From Flavobacteriales bacterium (GTDB taxonomy: Bacteria; Bacteroidota; Bacteroidia; Flavobacteriales_F; PHOS-HE28), in the NCBI GenBank assembly GCA_020635715.1, contig JACJZG010000003.1, positions 205,491-269,490 of the forward strand: 64,000 nucleotides of DNA. Direction: 5' to 3'. The notes under the pieces were generated by a model. It was not told the DNA's origin and ran no database searches. It saw only the letters and a program-made list of their open reading frames with translations. Positions 8,908-16,192 of the stretch are shown one piece after another. Made by a program: the position numbers and the translations under genes. How positions within the stretch are numbered: position 1 is the first letter of the stretch; each line of letters begins with the position of its first letter.

Positions 8908-10413
8908 CTACGGCCGCAGGGCGATGGTGAGCAGGCTGCGGACGGTATTGCGTTCCTCCCGCACCGCGTTGGCGATCGCCGGGGAATAGGGGAAGTAGTT
9001 CACGTAGGCCTGCACATAGTTCCCGCCGAGGTCAACGCTCAGGTGATCCGTGCGGTAGCCGATGCCCGCCGCGTAGATGCGTGTGGCTTGTGCATGTGCG
9101 ATGTCGCCGGTCTTGTAGGCATCGGGCGAAAAGGCCCAACCCATGCGGAAATACCAGCCGTTGCTCCGCCACTCGGTACCGGCGCGGATGGTGTGCACCG
9201 GACGGAAGATCTGGCGGATCAGGTCGTTCTCGGCGCTGAAGGTGTAGCTGTCATCCAGCCGCGTGCTCGGCCGGAAACGCATGGTGGAATAGTCGGCATA
9301 CTCGTAATCCACGCTGAAGAGACCATGCTCCCCGGCAACGTATGCCGCGCTGAGCACGGCGCGCAGAGGGCTGGAGAGCTTGTAGGTGAAGATCCCGTCA
9401 GGCGATGCCGACGAATAGCTCGTGCGGCCATCCACGGCGGACGGTGTGCGGAAGTTCGTGTTCACGCTGGTATTGTAGCTGTCGTTCATGGTCATCCACA
9501 TGGGGCTGTGCACCGCCACCCCCATGCGGAAACGATCGTGGAAACGATAGATCACGCCCGCCTTCACATCCACCCCGTTGCCCGTGGTCGTCAGTTCCTC
9601 GCGGAAGCTCACATCCTTCAGGTCCACGTTCTCGTCACCCACCGTTTCCGTATGCAGTCGGGTATGCTTGTAGCGGTAGCCCACAAGCCCGAGCGAGAGC
9701 CCCACGTACAACTTGTCCAGGTAGTTGCCACTGTAGAAGAAGGCGGTGTTGTTGGTAGCACCGCGCGAGTCGATCGTGATCACCTGGTCCACCAAGGCAC
9801 CCGGCGGTAAGGCGGGTACATAGCTTGTTCCCAGGCTATCGGCGGGGTCCAGCGGGTCTATGCCGTAGGTGTCCCAGGCCAACCCGGCCGCGAACGGATA
9901 AGCGTCATAGAGGTCGCTCTTGCGAGTGCCTTCAGCTTGTGCCGCGAAGTCATCCAGGATGCTGGTCGCCACCTTGTTGCCCAGGGCCTGGCGTCCCCAA
10001 TGGTGCGTGGCCTGCCGGTCATACACGACCCCGAAGGTCCCGCTCCGCCAGTCGCTCCCGCTTTTCTCAGCGGGGGAGTTCAGGATCAGCGCCAGGTTGC
10101 TGAAGTTGAAGCGCGACTTCACATCCCGCGCGGATGAGCCGGCGTACAGGCTGTTCACCGTATTCACTTCCAAGGAAGGGGTGAAGGAGATCTCCGTGGT
10201 CCGGTACAGGCCCATGCCCGCCGGGTTGATGGCGATGGAGGCGGGGTCGGCACCCAGGGCGCCGAACGCGTTGGCAAGCCCTGCACTGCGCGCGGTGCCA
10301 CCGGGAGCCAGGCGACTGAACCGAATGGCATCGATCTCGTTCTGGGCCATGGCCGTTCCCGCAAGGCCGATGCACAAGGCTATCCCAAGGATCCGTGGTG
10401 CGGTCCGAATCAT
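8908..10413 (-). CDS. OmpP1/FadL-family outer-membrane porin
   Basis: This protein of 501 residues from the ATG at 10413 starts with a clear signal peptide (ILGIALCIGLAGTAMAQ). The mature N-terminus, DAIRFSRLAPGGTARSAGLANAFGALGADPASIAINPAG, is the typical hatch start of Bacteroidota OmpP1/FadL proteins. The rest shows alternating aromatic beta strands and ends in YVNYFPYSP ... SLLTIALRP, as expected for a 14-stranded barrel. FadL relatives carry hydrophobic compounds across the outer membrane; the substrate here is unknown. A TTG 24 bases further upstream would extend the protein by eight residues but would break the signal peptide pattern. The upstream lipoprotein gene ends about 20 bases before, so the two are probably co-transcribed. 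Confidence 0.88.
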   Translation of the reverse strand: MIRTAPRILGIALCIGLAGTAMAQNEIDAIRFSRLAPGGTARSAGLANAFGALGADPASIAINPAGMGLYRTTEISFTPSLEVNTVNSLYAGSSARDVKSRFNFSNLALILNSPAEKSGSDWRSGTFGVVYDRQATHHWGRQALGNKVATSILDDFAAQAEGTRKSDLYDAYPFAAGLAWDTYGIDPLDPADSLGTSYVPALPPGALVDQVITIDSRGATNNTAFFYSGNYLDKLYVGLSLGLVGYRYKHTRLHTETVGDENVDLKDVSFREELTTTGNGVDVKAGVIYRFHDRFRMGVAVHSPMWMTMNDSYNTSVNTNFRTPSAVDGRTSYSSASPDGIFTYKLSSPLRAVLSAAYVAGEHGLFSVDYEYADYSTMRFRPSTRLDDSYTFSAENDLIRQIFRPVHTIRAGTEWRSNGWYFRMGWAFSPDAYKTGDIAHAQATRIYAAGIGYRTDHLSVDLGGNYVQAYVNYFPYSPAIANAVREERNTVRSLLTIALRP

Positions 10414-10433
10414 GCGTGCTTCAGGATGAGGGA

Positions 10434-11444
10434 TCAACGACGACCCGGGCTGGTGCGTCCGCCGCCGCCGCCGCCGGTGTCGCGTGATGGCGAGGGACTG
10501 GTGCGTCCGCCACCACCACCGAAGTCAGGGCTGCGGCTTGGGGAGCTGCGTTCTACGTTCCGCGACGGGGAGGGCACCACGCGACTGCGCTCTCGCGAGG
10601 GTGTCACCTGGCGATCGCGGTCGGGTGCGGTCACGGGTTGGCGGCGGTCCCGGTCGGTCGGCAGTTGCCTTACCGGGGCGTTGGTGATGCCGCTGCGGGA
10701 GGGTGCCGGAGCCAGGCCAACGGGGTTCCGCACCAGACCACGGTGGGTGCCACCAGAGGTCGAACCCACGCTGCTGCGCCCACCGACCGAGCTCCGATGG
10801 CCGATCACCGTGGAGTTCGCCACGCCATCGCCTATGAGGACGGGGGCATAACAGCCGTAACAGTTGCCCCAAGGGCTGTAGTAGCGGCCATAACCGTAAC
10901 CGTAGCCCCAGTTGTTGTAGCCCCAGTAACCACCCCATGACCAGGGAGAATTCCAGGCCCAGGGGGAGTTCCAGTAGAAGGGATCGTAAGGCCATAGCGG
11001 TCGGTACCAGCCCGAGTAGATCCCGGAGCCGTAGCCAATACCCATGTTCCAACCATTGCCCCAGCCCGATCCATAACCGAAGCCCAGGCTCATTCCCCCG
11101 CCCCAGCCGGGACTATTCCAACCTGTCTGCCAGCCCATGGGCGCTGCATTGAAGCCGAAACGCCCGTAGTTGTAATACTGCGGGTCATTGTAAGCGATGT
11201 CGTAATAATCCCGATCGGTGCCGATCGCATTGGACGTGCCGGGATCATAATAATCGTCCTGGGCCGGTGCCTTACTGGCGGGTTCCTCCACCGGCACGGT
11301 CCGGCTGATGGAAGCGGTGACGGGGGCCTGTGAGGGCAGGTAGTACACATCATCCGCCACACTGGTGCCTTGCTGCATGGAAGCGCAGGAGGTCAACAGC
11401 CCGACAGGAATGGTAAGGAGCAGGATGTTGAGGACGTTCTTCAT
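10434..11444 (-). CDS. Tyr/Trp/Gly-rich lipoprotein with Arg/Pro/Ser tail, function unknown
   Basis: This 336-residue protein begins with a lipobox signal (LLTIPVGLLTSC). The middle part (about residues 85-205) is extraordinarily rich in Gly, Trp, Tyr, Pro and Asn, with phrases such as YWNSPWAWNSPWSWGGYWG and WGYGYGYGRYYSPWG. After residue 215 the protein becomes Arg/Ser/Pro/Thr-rich and ends in a polyglycine-Arg-Thr-Ser-Pro tail. I do not recognise a catalytic domain. Similar low-complexity lipoproteins are common in Bacteroidota and are presumed to be outer-membrane-associated or matrix-like, but this is inference. It heads the two-gene leftward unit with the porin. Confidence 0.8.
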   Translation of the reverse strand: MKNVLNILLLTIPVGLLTSCASMQQGTSVADDVYYLPSQAPVTASISRTVPVEEPASKAPAQDDYYDPGTSNAIGTDRDYYDIAYNDPQYYNYGRFGFNAAPMGWQTGWNSPGWGGGMSLGFGYGSGWGNGWNMGIGYGSGIYSGWYRPLWPYDPFYWNSPWAWNSPWSWGGYWGYNNWGYGYGYGRYYSPWGNCYGCYAPVLIGDGVANSTVIGHRSSVGGRSSVGSTSGGTHRGLVRNPVGLAPAPSRSGITNAPVRQLPTDRDRRQPVTAPDRDRQVTPSRERSRVVPSPSRNVERSSPSRSPDFGGGGGRTSPSPSRDTGGGGGGRTSPGRR

Positions 11445-11462
11445 GGCGTTCGGCGTGTTGTG

Positions 11463-11488
11463 CCCATCGCAGGGCGTGCCGCGATGGG
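11463..11488. repeat. Inverted repeat in the divergent lipoprotein/proS intergenic region
   Basis: CCCATCGC at 11463-11470 is the perfect complement of GCGATGGG at 11481-11488, with a ten-base spacer. It lies about 20 bases upstream of the lipoprotein start (11444) and about 55 bases upstream of proS (11543). It could be a leader hairpin of the lipoprotein transcript or an operator; the sequence alone cannot decide. Confidence 0.5.
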
Positions 11489-11542
11489 TGATGTACTTTA
11501 GCTGCCACTTCTACCACACAAAAATAATACCACGGACAGGGC

Positions 11543-13012
11543 ATGGCGGACATCTTGACGAAGCGGGCGGACGACTATGCCCAGTGGTACAACGATCTGG
11601 TCCTGAAGGCTGATCTTGCGGAGCACAGCGATGTGCGTGGCTGCATGGTCATCAAGCCCCACGGTTATGGGGTGTGGGAGAAGATGAGGGACGCGTTGGA
11701 CCGCATGTTCAAGGACACCGGCCATGTGAACGCCTACTTCCCCCTGTTCATCCCCAAGAGCTACCTGGCCAAGGAAGCCAGCCATGTCGAGGGTTTCGCC
11801 AAGGAATGTGCGGTCGTTACGCACTACCGCTTGAAGAGCGATCCGGAGCACGGAGTGGTGGTGGACCCCGCGGCCAAGCTGGAGGAAGAACTGATCATCC
11901 GGCCCACGAGCGAGACCATCATCTGGAACACCTACCGGGGTTGGGTGAAGAGCTACCGCGACCTGCCCCTGCTGGTCAACCAATGGGCCAATGTGGTGCG
12001 CTGGGAGATGCGCACACGGCTGTTCCTGCGCACGGCCGAGTTCCTCTGGCAGGAGGGCCACACGGCCCACGCCACCGAGCAGGAGGCGGTGGAGGAGACC
12101 GAGCGCATGCTGGATGTCTACGCCCGCTTCGCCGAGGAGTGGCTCGCCATCCCTGTGATCCGCGGGGTGAAGACGGCCAGTGAACGGTTCGCCGGCGCTG
12201 TAGAGACCTACTGCATCGAGGCGATGATGCAGGACGGCAAGGCGCTTCAAGCGGGCACGAGCCATTTCCTGGGCCAGAACTTCGCCAAGGCCTTCGATGT
12301 GCTCTTCACCAACAAGGAGAACAAGCAGGAGCACGTATGGGCCACCAGCTGGGGCGTCAGCACCCGCCTGATCGGCGCCCTTATCATGACCCACAGCGAT
12401 GACCAAGGGCTGGTCCTTCCACCGAAGCTTGCTCCCGTGCAGGTCGCCGTGGTGCCCATCGCGAAGAACACCGAGCAGATGGAGTCCATCCGCACCTACA
12501 TCGCACCCACCCTGGCCGCCTTGCGGGCACGCGGCATCACGGTGAAGTTCGACGATGACGACACGAAGAAGCCCGGCTGGAAGTTCGCGGAGTATGAGTT
12601 CAAGGGCTATCCGGTGCGCATCGCCATCGGTCCGCGGGACATGGAGAACGGCACGGTGGAGGTGGCCCGCCGCGATACCCTGGAGAAGCAGGTGATGGCG
12701 GTGACCGATATCGATGCCAAGATCGAGCACCTCCTGTCCGCGATCCAGGAGAATCTGTTCCAGAAGGCCCTCGCCCTGCGCGAGCGGTATACCCGTGCGG
12801 TGGACACCTATGATGAATTCAAGGTGGCGATCGAGGAAGGTGGATTCATCCTGGCCCACTGGGACGGAACGCCCGAGACCGAGGAGCGGGTGAAGAACGA
12901 GACCAAGGCCACGATCCGCTGCATACCGTTGGAGGGTGACCGGAGCCCCGGACGTTGCATGGTGACCGGTGCCCCCAGTGACCGTCGTGTGATCTTCGCC
13001 CGTGCATATTGA
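11543..13012 (+). CDS. proS: Proline-tRNA ligase (archaeal/eukaryote-like type)
   Basis: This 489-residue class II aminoacyl-tRNA synthetase charges tRNA(Pro). The motif 2/3 region reads RPTSETIIWNTYRGW, then NQWANVVRWEMRTRLFLRTAEFLWQEGHTAH, which is characteristic of the shorter ProS form lacking the editing insertion. The anticodon-binding domain follows around residues 290-390. The C-terminal domain ends in RCMVTGAPSDRRVIFARAY. The gene is divergent from the lipoprotein. Its stop overlaps the ATG of the next gene (TGATG), suggesting coupled translation. Confidence 0.95.
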   Translation: MADILTKRADDYAQWYNDLVLKADLAEHSDVRGCMVIKPHGYGVWEKMRDALDRMFKDTGHVNAYFPLFIPKSYLAKEASHVEGFAKECAVVTHYRLKSDPEHGVVVDPAAKLEEELIIRPTSETIIWNTYRGWVKSYRDLPLLVNQWANVVRWEMRTRLFLRTAEFLWQEGHTAHATEQEAVEETERMLDVYARFAEEWLAIPVIRGVKTASERFAGAVETYCIEAMMQDGKALQAGTSHFLGQNFAKAFDVLFTNKENKQEHVWATSWGVSTRLIGALIMTHSDDQGLVLPPKLAPVQVAVVPIAKNTEQMESIRTYIAPTLAALRARGITVKFDDDDTKKPGWKFAEYEFKGYPVRIAIGPRDMENGTVEVARRDTLEKQVMAVTDIDAKIEHLLSAIQENLFQKALALRERYTRAVDTYDEFKVAIEEGGFILAHWDGTPETEERVKNETKATIRCIPLEGDRSPGRCMVTGAPSDRRVIFARAY

Positions 13013-13719
13013 TGACAAAGACCGAGCAACAGGAACCCAGGCCGCGTGAGCTGATCATCGGTACCCTGCTGACCAAGTCGGCCATGAAGCAGGACGTGTA
13101 CCGGGCCACGCATGAGCTGCTTGGCTGGATCAAGGAGGCCCTGGGCGATATCGCGGCGGACCTGAGCAAGGAGGTCAGTACGAAGGATCCACGCCTGGTG
13201 TTCGGCTTCACGGACAAGGGGGAATGTGCCTGCGAACTTCAGGTGGCCGGCGACACCCTGCTGTTCCACATGCACACCAATGTCTTCAGGCTGGACCAGA
13301 GCCACAGCCTCTGGCGTTCCAGCTACCTGGTCGATGATGAACTGCGCGGGTACTTCGGGGTCGTCAACATCTACAACTTCCTCACGGACTCCTTCAAGTA
13401 CAACCGTGAGCGGGACCTGGGCTATCTGGTGGCGCGCATCCTGCTGAACAAGGAGCATCACTTCATGGTGCAGGGCAAGCGCCAGATGGGCTTCCTGTAC
13501 AATGACCTGGCCGACAACGTCATGGATCGGGAACGGTTGAAGGAAGTGCTCTACTCCCTGATCAACTACATCCTGGAGTTCGACCTGCTCGCGCCCCCCT
13601 ACGACCAGGTCAATCAGGTCACGGTGAGCGAGATGAACGAGCTGAACGCCAACATGAAGTTGACCACCGGCAAGCGTCTGGGGTTCCGGTTCCAGGCGGA
13701 CGGGGACGAACCTCATTGA
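13012..13719 (+). CDS. Conserved hypothetical protein downstream of proS
   Basis: This 235-residue soluble protein has no signal peptide or membrane segment. It looks globular and alpha/beta, with many aromatic residues in the middle (HTNVFRLDQSHSLWRSSYL, then GYFGVVNIYNFLTDSFKYN). It ends in QVNQVTVSEMNELNANMKL. I recognise it only as a hypothetical protein type seen in Bacteroidota; no catalytic motif is visible. The ATG at 13012 overlaps the proS stop, and this start is preferred over a TTG one codon upstream. It is the last protein gene before tRNA-Glu. Confidence 0.75.
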   Translation: MTKTEQQEPRPRELIIGTLLTKSAMKQDVYRATHELLGWIKEALGDIAADLSKEVSTKDPRLVFGFTDKGECACELQVAGDTLLFHMHTNVFRLDQSHSLWRSSYLVDDELRGYFGVVNIYNFLTDSFKYNRERDLGYLVARILLNKEHHFMVQGKRQMGFLYNDLADNVMDRERLKEVLYSLINYILEFDLLAPPYDQVNQVTVSEMNELNANMKLTTGKRLGFRFQADGDEPH

Positions 13720-13748
13720 TCGGGTATTCAGAATTCGATCGATCTGTA

Positions 13749-13756
13749 TACATTTG
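13749..13756 (+). promoter_or_regulatory. TAnnTTTG promoter element for tRNA-Glu
   Basis: TACATTTG matches the Bacteroidota -7 consensus TAnnTTTG exactly and lies 28 bases upstream of the mature tRNA 5' end. I see no convincing -33 TTTG at the expected distance. Confidence 0.65.
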
Positions 13757-13784
13757 CCGTCCCTTTCGGGGGAATTGACATCGT

Positions 13785-13856
13785 GGCCCGTTCGTCTAGG
13801 GGTTAGGACGCGTCCCTTTCACGGATGAAACAGGGGTTCGATTCCCCTACGGGCTA
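13785..13856 (+). tRNA. tRNA-Glu (anticodon UUC)
   Basis: A 72-nucleotide cloverleaf can be drawn. The acceptor GGCCCGT pairs with ACGGGCT (first pair G-U), with discriminator A. The D-arm has GGGGTTAGGA. The anticodon stem CGTCC/GGATG holds the loop CTTTCAC (anticodon TTC at 13818-13820). The T-arm is CAGGGGTTCGATTCCCCTA. CCA is not encoded. The 3' end is the integration target of the island that follows: its last bases are repeated at 37017-37031. The gene stays intact because the island regenerates the same end. Confidence 0.97.
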
Positions 13857-13859
13857 CTA
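13845..13859 (+). repeat. attL core: tRNA-Glu 3' end, left island boundary
   Basis: CCCTACGGGCTACTA at the end of tRNA-Glu is found exactly again at 37017-37031, about 23.2 kb away and just beyond the integrase end of the island. A direct repeat of a tRNA 3' end that brackets a tyrosine recombinase is the standard signature of site-specific integration. Confidence 0.85.
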
Positions 13860-13860
13860 C

Positions 13861-13885
13861 AGGGGTGGGCATTTTGCCCGCCCCT
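13861..13885 (+). terminator. Hairpin terminator just inside the left island end
   Basis: AGGGGTGGGC pairs with GCCCGCCCCT (ten base pairs with one G-U) around an ATTTT loop, starting four bases after the tRNA-Glu discriminator base. The run after the stem (GTTGCATTTC) is only weakly T-rich. It probably ends the tRNA transcript and belongs to the island side of the junction. Confidence 0.7.
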
Positions 13886-14193
13886 GTTGCATTTCAGGAG
13901 GTTCATGTTCGCCGTTGGGCAGAATTTTGGTCGGAGAACCATAGATTTCGCCCTCCCAAGACCTCAGATGGTGGTTGTCGTGGGTTGAAAGAGGGTACGG
14001 CTGATAAAGGTCGATGCGTGGCATGGTCGCAAGCCGCTCTGTAACAAGCTGCTATCGTCGTTTTCTACCCCTTTCCATCTGATGGACAGGCAGAAAGGTC
14101 CGGAAGTCACGGATAGGGATGATTGCCAGGCGACCGCAAAAGGGGACGCTGGACACCTGCGGAACAGAGAGCTGAACGAGATCTCGCTTTGTC
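13886..14193. other. Non-coding stretch at the left end of the island
   Basis: About 308 bases with no convincing gene on either strand, no tRNA-like fold and no promoter match that I can recognise. It may hold recombinase or accessory-factor binding sites of the left attachment region, but I see no obvious copy of the 20-base repeat found near the right end. Confidence 0.5.
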
Positions 14194-14781
14194 TCAGGCC
14201 ACCCCTAGGGTCCTTCTGAACTGATCCTGTAGCTTGTTTAGTGCTGGCAAGGCTGCCTTCATGATGATCTCTCGTGACCGCTCCAGCTTTGGGTGGTAGT
14301 ACTCCTCAGCAACGGGAATACCGGCTCCTATCTGCATCGACATGAAAACTTGGTCGTATTCGTGGACGACCTTCAGCACGAGATCACATGTCTCTTGGTC
14401 GAGATAGATGGCTTCTCGTTCAACCAGGTTGTGAATATCCACCCCCAGATCATACGCCGTGGTGAATCGTTCGCCACCTTGGCCGTCGTCCAAGATCGCT
14501 TTGTTCACGCAAAGAAGCGCAGCTTGTTTGAAGTCAAGGAGACGATGGTAGATCAAACGAATGGCTTCAGCGCGGCTGACATGTAGTGAGGAGAACGTGA
14601 CCTGAGCTCTGTGTTCCAAGAGCTTATTCTGGTGGTCGATCTCCTTCTCTTTCACGTTGAAGGCACGATCGATCCAGCGTTGAATGATGTGCTTGGCCAA
14701 GAAGACAACGGCGCCAAGAACTATAAGGCCTCCCGTCGTTAGCAATCCTAGGAGCTTGAACAAATCAGCCATGGAAGCCAT
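14194..14781 (-). CDS. Hypothetical protein with one N-terminal membrane helix
   Basis: This protein of 195 residues has a single transmembrane helix near the start (LLGLLTTGGLIVLGAVVFLA). A charged, mostly helical cytoplasmic part follows (IDHQNKLLEHRAQVTFSSLHVSRAEAIRLIYHRLLDFKQAALL). I do not recognise the family. The start may be the ATG at 14781 or an internal Met three codons later (MADLF). It is a monocistronic minus-strand gene at the left island end, near another small membrane protein and the 1273-residue candidate defence protein; a role as an accessory or effector of that system is speculative. Confidence 0.65.
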   Translation of the reverse strand: MASMADLFKLLGLLTTGGLIVLGAVVFLAKHIIQRWIDRAFNVKEKEIDHQNKLLEHRAQVTFSSLHVSRAEAIRLIYHRLLDFKQAALLCVNKAILDDGQGGERFTTAYDLGVDIHNLVEREAIYLDQETCDLVLKVVHEYDQVFMSMQIGAGIPVAEEYYHPKLERSREIIMKAALPALNKLQDQFRRTLGVA

Positions 14782-15024
14782 TTATAGAATGCTTGTTCAT
14801 TCCGAAGATACGCGCCTCGCTGTGTTGGGATGGGTTGAGATCAGTCCGCGAAAAAAAGGAGGGAAAAATCTGCGCTACCCCAGCCGGTGCAGCATAGCGA
14901 CTTTGTTTTAGGGCTTACTTCTGATACGCCAGAATAGGGGGCTGTTCAAGGGAGCTATTCAAGGCCTCGTTTAGGAGCTATATCGTTTCGCGTAGACCGT
15001 GTTGACTCACATTCCTTCCGAAGC

Positions 15025-16047
15025 TCATGTACGCTTCTTCTTCTTCTTCTTCTTCTTCTTCTTCTTGCCGTTATGTCCGGAAGACGGCTGTTCTGAGGAT
15101 ATCTCAGGTTTCGATTCATTCCCCGTGGCTTCCGGGCTCGTCATGTCATTGTCACGATTCGATGGTATTGACAGGTCTAGTTCGACAGAATCATCAGCCC
15201 ATTGCTTGAGCTCTTCGGCCGCCTCCATTTCTTCCTCAGCGGCCTCGTTCCATGCATCTTGGAAGGTGTGCAATTCGTAGGTGTCCTTAAAGAACGAGGA
15301 GCAAACTTTCTTCTTCTCCATACGCCTGAGACCGTACTGGTAGAAGTCTACGACCACATCGTTCAGAACCTGAAGGTCATCAAGGCGCTGCTCTTCATCA
15401 CGAAGGTCATTCGTCACGTCCCGCATTGACTTCTCCTGAGCGGACATCACTATGCCGTAAAGCCAAGGGTCCAGGGTATGCCTGATATCATACAGGTTAT
15501 CGATGCGGAGTTTGAAGATGGCGAAAGCCTGATCGAATCCCATGTAGAATGGATCGTCTGGCTGCCAAGGCCATTCTCTTCCATCCGTCCGAGGTCTTAT
15601 CGCAACCAGTTGCTCATAGATCAGAGGCTGATCTTCGAGACTTGGGTAGAAACGTGTGAAGACGCTCAGTTTCAGGTCCGGGTCACGAGGTATACCCTTG
15701 ATAAGTGCAACGATTAGGTCAAAATAGCCACGCACGATCATCGCCACATCTCGTTCCCGATCAATGTCAATCATGCGCTGCTTGCGTTTCTCAGGCAAGT
15801 GCACTGTGATCCAGAAAAAGATGTAGCCTGTTACGAAGGACCCCCATATGACGCCGAGCATATCCATCAGATGATTCAGGTCATTGTGGTCCTTTTCTGG
15901 ATAAGCATCACGGATGAACATTTCCTGAATGAACCAAAGTTCTAGTGTCAGGAAGAACGAGAAGTTCATCCAGAAGCTCGATTCCCTTACCGCATACCGC
16001 GCCGGAGCGATGTACTTGGGCCACTTGATCTGGTTGTACCGGGACAT
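15025..16047 (-). CDS. Hypothetical two-helix membrane protein with polylysine C-terminus
   Basis: This 340-residue protein has two hydrophobic segments in the first 85 residues (FWMNFSFFLTLELWFIQEMF and LGVIWGSFVTGYIFFWITV). A soluble helical domain follows (about 90-250), then an acidic Glu/Ser-rich region, and the protein ends in eleven consecutive lysines followed by Arg-Thr. The lysines are coded by an uninterrupted AAG trinucleotide tract. I recognise no family. It is divergent from the large candidate defence gene, with 145 bases between the starts, so shared regulation is possible. Confidence 0.65.
   Translation of the reverse strand: MSRYNQIKWPKYIAPARYAVRESSFWMNFSFFLTLELWFIQEMFIRDAYPEKDHNDLNHLMDMLGVIWGSFVTGYIFFWITVHLPEKRKQRMIDIDRERDVAMIVRGYFDLIVALIKGIPRDPDLKLSVFTRFYPSLEDQPLIYEQLVAIRPRTDGREWPWQPDDPFYMGFDQAFAIFKLRIDNLYDIRHTLDPWLYGIVMSAQEKSMRDVTNDLRDEEQRLDDLQVLNDVVVDFYQYGLRRMEKKKVCSSFFKDTYELHTFQDAWNEAAEEEMEAAEELKQWADDSVELDLSIPSNRDNDMTSPEATGNESKPEISSEQPSSGHNGKKKKKKKKKKKRT
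15034..15066 (-). repeat. (AAG)11 trinucleotide microsatellite coding polylysine
   Basis: Eleven uninterrupted CTT triplets on the plus strand are read as AAG (Lys) codons at the very end of the 340-residue membrane protein. Slippage in whole triplets would change tail length without shifting the frame. The tract is close to the stop codon. Confidence 0.95.
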
Positions 16048-16192
16048 GGATCGAATATAGAAGGACGGTATTCGTAGGGCTGAGAATGGAGTGACGGTTC
16101 AATCCGTGACAACTCGGGACACGTGGACCACGAACTGTTGAAAAACAGCTTAAGGCTTCCGCTTCGAACGCTGCTACTTTGTTCCTCGGAGA

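Noticed and set aside
11498..13018. 506-codon minus-strand frame opposite proS
   Set aside because: proS is unmistakable on the plus strand; the antisense product has no domain and an unlikely composition.
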